IMG/VR virus record: IMGVR_UViG_3300049736_000146 | Coordinates: 1 to 41,146 of that record | From: a virus | DNA length: 41,146 bases | Direction: 5' to 3' (one strand) | In this document: in pieces, positions 1 to 6,908 of the stretch | How positions within the stretch are numbered: the stretch's first letter is position 1 | Layout of the letters: the number at the start of each line of letters is the position of its first letter | Program-made: the position numbers and the translations under genes | The notes under the pieces: generated by a model | The model's database searches: none | Seen by the model: only the letters and a program-made list of their open reading frames with translations | What the model was told of the DNA's origin: nothing

Positions 1-577
1 AATCAAGTTGGTAATCCAGTTCGCGAATCTCTTCTATATTTTCTCGGGACTTATCCCGAAGAAGAACATTCATTGTTGAGAATACTTGAATGTCTAAGAT
101 GTCTTCAATAATATCACGTCTCTGTGCAACTGGAAGACGCATGAAAGGAACAAACGTAGAAGAACCAAGCACCACAATCTGTGTGAATGACTTGTAGTTC
201 ATCTTGAGAACATTATTCTCAAAGTTCTTCTGCTGTTCGGCAAGTGAACTTTCTTGATTCCACAATTTACCGTTCGCATAGATCTCAAACTTGTTTGGTT
301 TAATACCACGTACAACTTTATACTGTTGCTTCCCGATACGGAATTCAATTTCAACCAAACAATCTTTTTCGTTTATACTATTAACCATTGCTGGTTTAGG
401 AATTTTACGAAATGGTTTTCCAAACAAAGAAAAGGTAAGAGCATCTAAGATAGTGCTCTTACCTGCTCCATTTGTTCCGACAATTAAATTTGTCCTTGCA
501 GTTTCTAAATTTACTTCACTATAAACATTACCCGTAGACAAAAAATTCTTCCAACGGAGTTTTTCAAAAATAATCAT
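1..577 (-). CDS. 46: gp46 recombination endonuclease ATPase subunit, N-terminal part (cut by window edge)
   Basis: ATPase subunit of the gp46/gp47 (Rad50/Mre11, SbcC/SbcD type) complex, which resects DNA ends for recombination-dependent phage replication. I translated this frame by hand: it is open from the ATG at 577 to the window edge (192 codons). The N-terminus shows an SMC-type ABC head with Walker A GTNGAGKST at residues 34-42 and a Q-loop region around NYKSFTQIVVLG, followed by the QRRDIIEDIL stretch that leads into the coiled coil. Its ATG overlaps the stop of the DUF3110-like gene by ATGA, implying translational coupling. The coiled coil, signature motif and Walker B lie outside the window. 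Confidence 0.95.
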   Translation of the reverse strand, partial: MIIFEKLRWKNFLSTGNVYSEVNLETARTNLIVGTNGAGKSTILDALTFSLFGKPFRKIPKPAMVNSINEKDCLVEIEFRIGKQQYKVVRGIKPNKFEIYANGKLWNQESSLAEQQKNFENNVLKMNYKSFTQIVVLGSSTFVPFMRLPVAQRRDIIEDILDIQVFSTMNVLLRDKSRENIEEIRELDYQLD

Positions 578-837
578 TCTTTATCAGGTGGGGGAATAAT
601 AAGGTCGTCTGCTGTAATAATAGAATACTTTTGTCCTTGAGATCTACATGCAGTAATAATTAAATCGGGTTCAACTTCAAGAATTTCTAAATCAGGATTG
701 TCATTGACCTCCTCTAACAAAAAAAGATAACGCAATGCATCATCTTCTTGTTCAAATAATGGAATAATACGATCTTCAGAATCATTGAATACGGAATAAA
801 TTCCGGATGGTTCATCTTGCAATGTGATTATGTACAT
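574..837 (-). CDS. DUF3110-like small protein
   Basis: 87-aa protein of unknown function. Its pattern (a short beta start, a FEQEDDALRYLFLLEE-type core, and an ending with DDLIIPPPDKE) resembles DUF3110, a family I know from cyanobacteria, plastid-bearing plants and cyanophages. No catalytic motif, signal peptide or membrane segment is visible. It starts three bases after the gp47 stop and ends in an ATGA overlap with gp46, so it sits inside the recombination nuclease operon. That suggests coordinate expression with the nuclease, but no function can be claimed. Family assignment is from pattern recognition only. Confidence 0.85.
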   Translation of the reverse strand: MYIITLQDEPSGIYSVFNDSEDRIIPLFEQEDDALRYLFLLEEVNDNPDLEILEVEPDLIITACRSQGQKYSIITADDLIIPPPDKE

Positions 838-840
838 GCA

Positions 841-1881
841 TTAAACAGTCTCACATGATTCTATGTAGAGAGATTGCATTAACTTTTTGAGTTCGGTTTT
901 GTCTACCGCAAGTTCAATCTCATCAATATACTCACTCAATAGAGTGAGCGTATCTTTTACGTTTAATTCTACATCATCTAGGTCTTCTGTGTCAACTAAA
1001 GTCTCCATAATTTTTACATCATGAACACCTACGTTGTAAAGACGATCAACCAATGTTTCAAACATTTGGTAGTCTCGTTTTTCGTTAACAACGATCTTGA
1101 TGAACTTGTTTTTATAACCAGACACATCCTGTTTGTTGTAGTCCATACTGGTATCGTCATAGAAGATTTTGTCAAAGATCTCGTATGGATTTCGGACAAA
1201 CTTAAGAGTATCACTTTCCGTATCGTAGATATGGAATCCACGAGTGTCCTTATAATCATTCCAAAACATTTGATATGGGTTACCTAAGTATTGAACATTT
1301 CCATGTTTAGATTTATGATGAAAGTGTCCTGACCATACTCGTTTAAAGTTTTTAAAGTCTGAAACTTTAAACCCACCATCAAACTTCATGCCAGGGGTAA
1401 CTTCAAATCCATCACACTCTAGATGTCCACATACATTATCAGCATTACTTTCGCTGATCATTTTTAAACTTACTTCTTTATTCCCAGCATTAATCCACGG
1501 CAACATTAAAAATGTTTTGCTACCCAGTTTAATTTCTTTTGGATCTACGTAAATTTTAATATTATTATACTGTTCTAATAAAAGTTCCGGAGAATTAATC
1601 TGATTTGTATTTTTGTAATACGTACAATGATTTCCCAAGATCATATGAACTTTATAATTTTTTAATCGCTTGAAGTAATTTTCATTAACACGGTTAAAAG
1701 TATTAAAATCCATAGACTTTCGGTTATCAAAAGTGTCACCCAAATCAATAATGGTATTGACACCTTCTTTCTCAAGAGTAGGAAAAAAGATCTCGTCATA
1801 GAATCTCTGAAAGTAATTCCAGAACGCTAAAGAACCTTTGCGTCCATCAAGATGTTGGTCTGTAATGAGTGCAACTTTCAT
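841..1881 (-). CDS. 47: gp47 recombination endonuclease nuclease subunit (SbcD/Mre11-like)
   Basis: Calcineurin-like metallophosphoesterase that forms the nuclease half of the gp46/47 DNA end-processing complex. The metal-binding series is present in order: D8 and H10 in DQHLDGR, GDTFDNR at 48-54, GNH at 83-85 and a later GHFHH motif. The length of 346 aa is normal for the T4 gp47 family. Its ATG overlaps the stop of the preceding 81-aa gene (ATGA). The acidic C-terminal stretch is where family members contact gp46. Confidence 0.95.
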   Translation of the reverse strand: MKVALITDQHLDGRKGSLAFWNYFQRFYDEIFFPTLEKEGVNTIIDLGDTFDNRKSMDFNTFNRVNENYFKRLKNYKVHMILGNHCTYYKNTNQINSPELLLEQYNNIKIYVDPKEIKLGSKTFLMLPWINAGNKEVSLKMISESNADNVCGHLECDGFEVTPGMKFDGGFKVSDFKNFKRVWSGHFHHKSKHGNVQYLGNPYQMFWNDYKDTRGFHIYDTESDTLKFVRNPYEIFDKIFYDDTSMDYNKQDVSGYKNKFIKIVVNEKRDYQMFETLVDRLYNVGVHDVKIMETLVDTEDLDDVELNVKDTLTLLSEYIDEIELAVDKTELKKLMQSLYIESCETV

Positions 1882-2123
1882 AACTTACCGCTCACTGTTC
1901 CATCATAGGTAGCTGCATATTTGCAGTTTGCCCAGTTAGTAGCGACACCTTCCAAGTGGAATGGCGTTCCGACCATGACAGATTCCCTCGTACCGCCTGT
2001 GACGATGCTCTCGCCATCCTCACCATAGCTAGCCCACGTTCCAAAGCGTTTCTCTGTAATACGGAACTTTCCATAGGGTGTTTCATACCATTCATATTCA
2101 GAAATTTTAGAGTTGTCACTCAT
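1878..2123 (-). CDS. Conserved hypothetical protein, 81 aa
   Basis: I do not recognise a named domain. The protein is aromatic- and glycine-rich (YEWYETPYGKFRITEKRFG near the N-terminus, then a GTPFHLEGVATNWANCKY segment) with no membrane segment; it looks like a small compact beta-rich protein. Start and stop both overlap neighbours: ATGAGTGA at the upstream 52-aa gene and ATGA at gp47, so it belongs to the 55-47-46 operon. Small genes of this kind between 55 and 47 are usual in cyanomyoviruses. Confidence 0.8.
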   Translation of the reverse strand: MSDNSKISEYEWYETPYGKFRITEKRFGTWASYGEDGESIVTGGTRESVMVGTPFHLEGVATNWANCKYAATYDGTVSGKL

Positions 2124-2274
2124 TGTTTGCTTGTTTCCTTAACGTATTATTATAGATCACAACTCTGCCGTGACGATGAGTAAAGACCAGTTCGTCATCT
2201 GGACCCCAACACAGCTCTTCATATAGAGCATTCAATTTAGACATGTCTTCATACAGTTGATTTGGATTTGGCAT
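2116..2274 (-). CDS. Small conserved protein, 52 aa, between gp55 and gp47
   Basis: Short ORF found by hand. It starts at the ATG overlapping the gp55 stop (TGATG) and ends with an 8-base overlap into the next gene (ATGAGTGA). The protein begins MPNPNQLYEDMSKLNALYEE and continues with a WGPDDELVFTHRHGR segment: an amphipathic helix followed by a charged beta-like stretch. No function is known to me. Overlaps on both sides and correct spacing make it very probably a real coupled gene. Confidence 0.78.
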   Translation of the reverse strand: MPNPNQLYEDMSKLNALYEELCWGPDDELVFTHRHGRVVIYNNTLRKQANNE

Positions 2275-2762
2275 CAGCGATTCATTTTAATTTCAATATT
2301 TTCTTTAATGCTACCCATGTCAGAATAGGAAGCGTTCATACCTGACATACTACCATCGTATGTGTCTGTATGCATCACTTCATCATATCCTGAACGTTCA
2401 AGAATTTTATTTTTAATTTCTAATTGTTTCTTTTCTTTTTGAATTCTTCTTAAAAATGCGTAGTAAATAATTTGCGTAAAATAAGCAAACGGGTTAGAAG
2501 ACTTCTCTGGATTAAAGTTGTCAATGTACTGCAGGCAGTTCTCAATGCCATCACAGATCATATCCTCACGAAACATGTAGTTGACAAAGTTAGGTTTGTA
2601 TGATAGATGTGTAGCAATCTTAAGGAAACACTCACCAATATAATTTGGAACACGAGGACGTGGTTGACCGTTTTCTTTTGCTGCGATCACTTTGTTCCGG
2701 TAGACAGAGACCGCCTCTAGAAATTCTTTATTGTTGACGTAATACTCTGTCTTTTTTTTCAT
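2274..2762 (-). CDS. 55: gp55, sigma factor for late transcription
   Basis: Phage-encoded sigma-like factor that directs host RNA polymerase to late promoters (TATAAATA type), so it controls the structural genes of this window. The 162-aa protein has the sigma region 2-like core: YFTQIIYYAFLRRIQKEKKQ near residues 93-112 is the region-2 helix that contacts core polymerase. Length and lack of region 4 fit gp55. The ATG at 2762 has an AGGA eight bases upstream. A host-type promoter with an overlapping palindrome precedes it. It is followed by the small coupled genes leading to 47 and 46. Confidence 0.93.
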   Translation of the reverse strand: MKKKTEYYVNNKEFLEAVSVYRNKVIAAKENGQPRPRVPNYIGECFLKIATHLSYKPNFVNYMFREDMICDGIENCLQYIDNFNPEKSSNPFAYFTQIIYYAFLRRIQKEKKQLEIKNKILERSGYDEVMHTDTYDGSMSGMNASYSDMGSIKENIEIKMNR

Positions 2763-2789
2763 GAGAACTTTTCCTTTTCGGATACTCTT

Positions 2790-2818
2790 AGTTTAGTTCA
2801 TCTTATGAATATTGTCAA
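2790..2818 (-). promoter_or_regulatory. Host-type (sigma70) promoter of gene 55
   Basis: On the minus strand TTGACA (2818-2813) is followed after exactly 17 bases by TAAACT (2795-2790), a near-consensus bacterial promoter. The predicted start is about 20 bases before the gp55 ATG. Unlike the structural genes it has no TATAAATA box, as expected for a middle-class regulator transcribed by host-type holoenzyme. Confidence 0.75.
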
Positions 2819-2828
2819 GGCTTGACAA
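2812..2828. promoter_or_regulatory. Perfect palindrome overlapping the gp55 -35 box (operator-like)
   Basis: TTGTCAAG-G-CTTGACAA is a perfect 8-1-8 inverted repeat. Its promoter-proximal arm contains the TTGACA -35 element. A one-base loop and no T-tract make a terminator unlikely, so a protein-binding site is the better reading. The binding protein is unknown. Confidence 0.55.
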
Positions 2829-2882
2829 ATCCTGATAACCTGAGTAGGATAACTATGTCAGAGTTCAGAAGGGTTGTAGCTC

Positions 2883-3293
2883 TTAGCTTTTATTAAATAG
2901 ATCTTCTAAAGATTTTTTAGTTTCTTTAATAGAACCTAGGTTTCCCATTGTACGAGAAAACTTATGAGGTTCATATGAATCTTTAAATGAACTAACTTGA
3001 TTAATATGTCTTGCTACTGTATCAGAGTAAAATTTTTCAATACGTTTATCTTCAACTTGTGTCATGGTTATAATATGTTGTTTAGGTAAAACAAACATAT
3101 GATCAAAAGTTGAATGAATCCATTCTGTTAAAGAAAATCCATTAACTTTTAAATGATTTCTTTGTTGATCAACAAAAGTTACCTCCATAGGATTTTCTAG
3201 TACAAGACTATCATCATCAGGCATATAAGAAACTTTTGAAATTATTTCTTCACCTGTAATTAACTTCATAGTTGCTAAAAATTCTTCTTCCAT
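2883..3293 (-). CDS. Conserved hypothetical protein downstream of uvsW (possible Sm-like fold)
   Basis: 136 aa. The N-terminal half (LITGEEIISKVSYMPDD followed by a LENPMEV segment) has the look of an Sm/LSm-type small beta barrel; the C-terminal third is charged and probably helical or flexible. No catalytic residues stand out. It starts two bases after the uvsW stop, so it is co-transcribed with uvsW, and is followed by a 120-bp gap with the gp55 promoter. The Sm-like idea is a weak inference; the conserved position beside uvsW is typical of cyanomyoviruses. Confidence 0.8.
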   Translation of the reverse strand: MEEEFLATMKLITGEEIISKVSYMPDDDSLVLENPMEVTFVDQQRNHLKVNGFSLTEWIHSTFDHMFVLPKQHIITMTQVEDKRIEKFYSDTVARHINQVSSFKDSYEPHKFSRTMGNLGSIKETKKSLEDLFNKS

Positions 3294-3295
3294 AT

Positions 3296-4765
3296 TTAAC
3301 TTGATCTAAGGTTTACTTTTATAACCTCATACTTAAAGTTCTCATCATTATAAATGTTGACTCTCTCATTCAAATGTCTAAGGGTATAGTTCTGACCGCC
3401 AATGTCATCAGCGATATCGTATAAGGTTGCGATGTCTTTGCCTTCGCCTTTCCTTAGCACACGTCCAATTGATTGGAGATTACGGATGCGTGACTTACTA
3501 GGGGATGCAAAAATAATATTGTGTAGTCTCTTAATATTAATGCCTGTAGAGAATGTACCGTATGAAGCAAGGATCACGGCGTTGTTTTCAGTCTCTGTAA
3601 TCTGACGAACTGATTCTCTGTCTTCAACATCAGTACCACCATGAACAAAAAATAATTTTCGTCCGGGGTCTATATTGCTATTTATCAATTCTAAAAGTGG
3701 TTCTCCATGCTTTTCAATGTAGTTGAATAATACAAGAGTGTTTCCTTCAATATCTTTTACTAAGTTTTTAATAAGATTATTTCTACCACGATGCTCTACA
3801 ATGTAGTCCATCTCATCATGATATGATTCAAAGTGTTGCGGAGCATGTTTACAAAGTAAAATTTTTATTCTAAACTTACTAAGATAACCTGACTTAATTA
3901 GATCATCTGTTTTAGTAACCTGTTCGCAATCACCAAACAATCCTTCTAACACCCACTTGTGTGTCTTGGTGCCGTCTAAGGTGCCGGTAAAACCAAATCT
4001 ATATTTTGCATTATGTAACTTGGTCATGATTCCTGTGAGGGACTTTGACTTAAATAGGTGTGCCTCATCACCAATAACACAGTCAATATCATCAAAGTAT
4101 CTTTTTGGAAACTTGTAGATGGATTGCCAAGTGGAAATAATAATTGGTTTGTCTGTATTTTTATCCTTGCCCGAATATATCTTATGCACATGATCGTCAG
4201 CATTCCATCCATAGTCATTAAAGTCGTTGACCATCTGTTCTACCAAGGACGTAGTAGGGACGATGATGAGCGTCTTCTTGTTGGTAGCAGTATAATATCT
4301 GACGAGGGAATAGATCATCAAAGACTTTCCAGACCCCGTAGGAGAAAGTAAGAGCTTCCTATTATTTTTAATTGCTTCATATACAGCACGATACTGATAC
4401 ACTCTTGGTTTAATTTCAGATCGTGTAATTTTATTCATGAATGTTTCAATGCCTGCGTAGGAAACAAAATCATTTGTTTCCTTAACATCTCCATACCAGT
4501 CATTTTTTTCGTACTCAATATTGTACTGGCGTTCACCTGCCCACACCTGTAGGTGCTTCATCAGACCACCATAAAGGTCTCCTGTACCAGGAGAGTACAG
4601 ACGGATAGTTCCATCCCAGTATTTGTATCTGGGGTTCTTCTTCAGGAACTTTGCTTCAGGAACTTCAAACGAAAAATAATCTGAGAGCTCCTGATGCACA
4701 TGGGGTTCTTCAGAATGGATAGTAATATATACTTCGTTTTTCTTCTTAATAATTAAATTAGACAT
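3296..4765 (-). CDS. uvsW: UvsW RNA-DNA and DNA helicase
   Basis: Superfamily 2 helicase that branch-migrates recombination intermediates and unwinds origin R-loops, moving the phage from origin-dependent to recombination-dependent replication. Motif I SPTGSGKS, motif II DEAH (VIGDEAHLF), a GFTGTLDGT motif III-like element and motif VI QSIGRVLRKG are all readable. The N-terminal ~100 residues match the small UvsW DNA-binding domain. I chose the ATG at 4765 (MSNLIIKKK, 489 aa), not the upstream TTG, because it overlaps the oxygenase stop by only 8 bases. Confidence 0.95.
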   Translation of the reverse strand: MSNLIIKKKNEVYITIHSEEPHVHQELSDYFSFEVPEAKFLKKNPRYKYWDGTIRLYSPGTGDLYGGLMKHLQVWAGERQYNIEYEKNDWYGDVKETNDFVSYAGIETFMNKITRSEIKPRVYQYRAVYEAIKNNRKLLLSPTGSGKSLMIYSLVRYYTATNKKTLIIVPTTSLVEQMVNDFNDYGWNADDHVHKIYSGKDKNTDKPIIISTWQSIYKFPKRYFDDIDCVIGDEAHLFKSKSLTGIMTKLHNAKYRFGFTGTLDGTKTHKWVLEGLFGDCEQVTKTDDLIKSGYLSKFRIKILLCKHAPQHFESYHDEMDYIVEHRGRNNLIKNLVKDIEGNTLVLFNYIEKHGEPLLELINSNIDPGRKLFFVHGGTDVEDRESVRQITETENNAVILASYGTFSTGINIKRLHNIIFASPSKSRIRNLQSIGRVLRKGEGKDIATLYDIADDIGGQNYTLRHLNERVNIYNDENFKYEVIKVNLRSS

Positions 4766-5324
4766 AAGGTCCGCCACCAAACCAAGAGACTAAAGATTTT
4801 CTAACTCCTGATGTTATTGGATTAACTTTATGCCAAGTATCCGAAGGAAAAAATATAACCGTTCCTTTAGGTTCTTTAAATTTTACACTTCTTTCTTTGG
4901 TTAAGGGTCCGAAGAGTTCTAGTTCTAGTTCACCACCTTCATACTCTTCTGGATCATTTAAAAATACGGTAAGACTTATTTTTCTAATAGGACTGTCTGA
5001 ACACATACCCATTTGTTGAGATTTTAAAAGTCCTTGTGCATCAATATGCCAATCATAATGATCTCCTTCGTTATAAAGAGTATATTGAATACCTTCACCT
5101 CCTAAAATTTGGAGATTCCATTCTGCATCTACATTTACTTGATGGCAAAGAGTTAGCAACAGAGCTCTAACTTCGCGATTTTCAATCCAATTAATTTTAC
5201 ATTTTCTTAAATCTTGATTACTTGCCTCACCTTCTTCAAGATTATTTTCTACAATTGCATTTTCAATTATTGAAAGATCGTGATCATTTAATTTAAATTT
5301 AACTAGAGGATTACCGAATTTCAT
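4758..5324 (-). CDS. 2OG-Fe(II) oxygenase, prolyl-4-hydroxylase/PKHD type
   Basis: Putative Fe(II)/2-oxoglutarate dioxygenase of 188 aa. The facial triad is readable: HxD at H93/D95 (in YDWHIDAQ) and distal H165 (TWHKV), with R175 as the 2-oxoglutarate salt-bridge residue. The double-stranded beta-helix core includes KISLTVFLNDPEEYEGGELEL. The ATG at 5324 overlaps the uvsY stop (TAATG); a longer non-ATG start at 5351 is less likely. It lies between uvsY and uvsW and is coupled to both. The substrate is unknown; DNA, protein or small-molecule hydroxylation are all possible. Confidence 0.88.
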   Translation of the reverse strand: MKFGNPLVKFKLNDHDLSIIENAIVENNLEEGEASNQDLRKCKINWIENREVRALLLTLCHQVNVDAEWNLQILGGEGIQYTLYNEGDHYDWHIDAQGLLKSQQMGMCSDSPIRKISLTVFLNDPEEYEGGELELELFGPLTKERSVKFKEPKGTVIFFPSDTWHKVNPITSGVRKSLVSWFGGGPYV

Positions 5325-5797
5325 TATTGTCCATTGACGAATTTTTCCCACTCAATTGCACTCTTGACCTGGAAACCTCTATTAGAAATTTGACGCATGA
5401 CTTGATCTATCCAGTAAAGCATCTGGTCTAGATATTTAATTTTTGCCTCAAGGTTGATGATATCCTCATCTGCCTCAAGGTATGTTCTCATTTTTTCTGA
5501 AGTCTTAATGCTTGATCCAAATGGTTTAGCAGCATAGGTCTTAGCATCTGCTTCGCCTGAGTAATACTCACGCTTATTTTTTACCAGTTTGCGGATCTCA
5601 AATTCTAGCGAGGTCTTGATCTGCTGAATGTCAGTGTAGTGGTTTAAGTATTTATTATGTTGGAAAGGGATAGATAATGCGAGTTGTCCCAGATCTGTGG
5701 TATACTGTTTGTTCTTAAACTGAAAGTCAACTGCAGAATCTTCTGCCCAGTCTTCTCTTAGTTTTTCAAATTTATTACGAAGGGTTTCAAAATTCAT
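5324..5797 (-). CDS. uvsY: UvsY recombination mediator
   Basis: UvsY loads the UvsX recombinase onto single-stranded DNA covered by gp32. The 157-aa protein is mostly helical and charged, begins MNFETLRNKFEKLREDW and matches the cyanomyovirus UvsY pattern, including the EADEDIINLEAKIKYLDQML helix. Its start overlaps the gp3 stop by four bases and its stop overlaps the oxygenase start, forming the run 3-uvsY-oxygenase-uvsW. Confidence 0.88.
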   Translation of the reverse strand: MNFETLRNKFEKLREDWAEDSAVDFQFKNKQYTTDLGQLALSIPFQHNKYLNHYTDIQQIKTSLEFEIRKLVKNKREYYSGEADAKTYAAKPFGSSIKTSEKMRTYLEADEDIINLEAKIKYLDQMLYWIDQVMRQISNRGFQVKSAIEWEKFVNGQ

Positions 5798-6306
5798 AAA
5801 GGTTGTAAATTCTCATTGCAAATAGTGTATTTCTCATACTTAAACGTTACGTCTGCAAGTAGATACTCAACATCTCCTACTGTAGCATCAAATTGAACTC
5901 CAGACAATGACACTGGAAAAATATTTTTAAAATCAATAATATGATTTACATTATTATATGAAGTTAAAATGTGTAGTCGTGCTGATGAGTATTCATCTGG
6001 ACCAGACGATCTTCCATTTGCCAATCCAAATTCAGTAATCCAATCATGTACTGTACGGTAATTAATTAATTCTTCATCAATAATAAACCGAACATTTAAA
6101 TCTCCATAACTAACTCCACCACTTGGAGCAATTGCTACGCCTCTATATGGCGTAGGAACTTCAACAAATGGCATTGAAATATCTGGAATACTTGCTGTCT
6201 GGCAGAAAAAATCTACACCACGAAAAATTTCAAGATCCAGTTTAAAACCAACTGGAGATAAAAAGTTGCGGTTACCGATTTGTTCTTTGTACCATTCTGC
6301 AGGCAT
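5794..6306 (-). CDS. 3: gp3 tail completion / tail tube terminator protein
   Basis: Caps the tail tube at the head-proximal end. The 170-aa protein has the tail-tube-like beta pattern also found in gp19 (N-terminal MPAEWYKEQIGNRNFLSPVG, then QTASIPDISMPFVEVPTPYRG), which is how gp3 looks in cyanomyoviruses, where it follows gene 23. A CATAAATA late-promoter-like box lies 23 bases upstream. It overlaps uvsY by four bases. Identity comes from the family pattern and position. Confidence 0.85.
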   Translation of the reverse strand: MPAEWYKEQIGNRNFLSPVGFKLDLEIFRGVDFFCQTASIPDISMPFVEVPTPYRGVAIAPSGGVSYGDLNVRFIIDEELINYRTVHDWITEFGLANGRSSGPDEYSSARLHILTSYNNVNHIIDFKNIFPVSLSGVQFDATVGDVEYLLADVTFKYEKYTICNENLQPL

Positions 6307-6328
6307 GTCAACTTCCCAAGCTACTTAG

Positions 6329-6336
6329 TATTTATG
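6329..6336 (-). promoter_or_regulatory. Candidate late promoter box upstream of gp3
   Basis: CATAAATA on the minus strand, 23 bases upstream of the gp3 ATG and overlapping the stop of the preceding small gene. One base from the T4 late consensus TATAAATA. Confidence 0.45.
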
Positions 6337-6496
6337 GGTTGTCTGCATCAAGACCTAAACTAATTAAATATTCTGTCCACCAATCCGGATCTTTTTTCTG
6401 TCTCCATTCCGGAACTGGTAAACCACGAAGCGAATAGTATTCATTAATCGCTTCATTGATAATCTGTGCGATCTCCAAATTCTTCTTCCTTTTCAT
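6332..6496 (-). CDS. Small conserved protein, 54 aa
   Basis: Probably starts at the ATG at 6496 (MKRKKNLEIAQIINEAINEY); a longer ATG start at 6559 would deepen the overlap with the upstream small membrane protein to over 100 bases. The C-terminal half is tryptophan-rich (PEWRQKKDPDWWTEYLISLG). Soluble, helical, no recognised domain. It overlaps the end of the preceding ORF by 44 bases. Function unknown. Confidence 0.65.
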   Translation of the reverse strand: MKRKKNLEIAQIINEAINEYYSLRGLPVPEWRQKKDPDWWTEYLISLGLDADNP

Positions 6497-6665
6497 CAAC
6501 GTCTGCATATGGATTGTCCAAGAATGGTCCTCGTTTTCGTGAAGGTTCTTTTCTAACATAATCCGATTCAGTGTTTACAGCGGACATCCAAACAACAAGT
6601 TTCATTATAATAAAGATTGTTGCTAATGGAGACAAGCATAATAATAATACTAATGATTGATTCAT
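6453..6665 (-). CDS. Small membrane protein, 70 aa
   Basis: One N-terminal hydrophobic segment (about residues 4-29, LVLLLCLSPLATIFIIMKLV) followed by a charged tail rich in Asp, Glu, Arg and Pro. This is a signal-anchor topology, probably in the host inner membrane. The start overlaps the stop of the 55-aa gene by ATGA. No family recognised. Confidence 0.7.
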   Translation of the reverse strand: MNQSLVLLLCLSPLATIFIIMKLVVWMSAVNTESDYVRKEPSRKRGPFLDNPYADVDEKEEEFGDRTDYQ

Positions 6666-6829
6666 TGCGAATATTCGTTTATGATATCTAATACCTTATC
6701 TAGGGAATCATGAGCACCGTCATACCACTGACCTGTCATATTAGAATTTGTATCTTTATTGTACAATTCTGTCTTTAATTTATATACCTTTGCAAGCATA
6801 TCTGTTTTATGTAAGCTACCACGAGGCAT
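6662..6829 (-). CDS. Small conserved protein after the capsid gene, 55 aa
   Basis: ORF of 55 codons found by hand. It begins MPRGSLHKTDMLAKVYKLKT and ends DSLDKVLDIINEYSQ: two amphipathic helices around a central polar WYDGAHD segment. It lies just after the gp23 terminator, 33 bases below the hairpin, and ends in an ATGA overlap with the next gene. I recall small proteins of this type next to gene 23 in cyanomyoviruses; function unknown. Confidence 0.78.
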   Translation of the reverse strand: MPRGSLHKTDMLAKVYKLKTELYNKDTNSNMTGQWYDGAHDSLDKVLDIINEYSQ

Positions 6830-6862
6830 AATAATTAAGAGATACTACTTCTATTTAAGCAT

Positions 6863-6887
6863 AAAAAAAGGGACCCCGCAGGGTCCC
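6863..6887 (-). terminator. Strong rho-independent terminator after gp23
   Basis: On the minus strand a perfect 7-bp GGGACCC/GGGTCCC stem with a 4-base loop is followed by seven Ts. It starts about 20 bases after the gp23 stop and is the clearest terminator in the window, closing the late capsid transcript. Confidence 0.9.
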
Positions 6888-6908
6888 TGTGTTGATATCG
6901 TAACGATA

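Noticed and set aside
254-524. Plus-strand ORFs at the left edge
   Set aside because: Antisense to gp46, whose frame shows Walker A and family motifs.
2812-2828. Palindrome considered as a terminator
   Set aside because: One-base loop, modest GC content and no following T-run on either strand.
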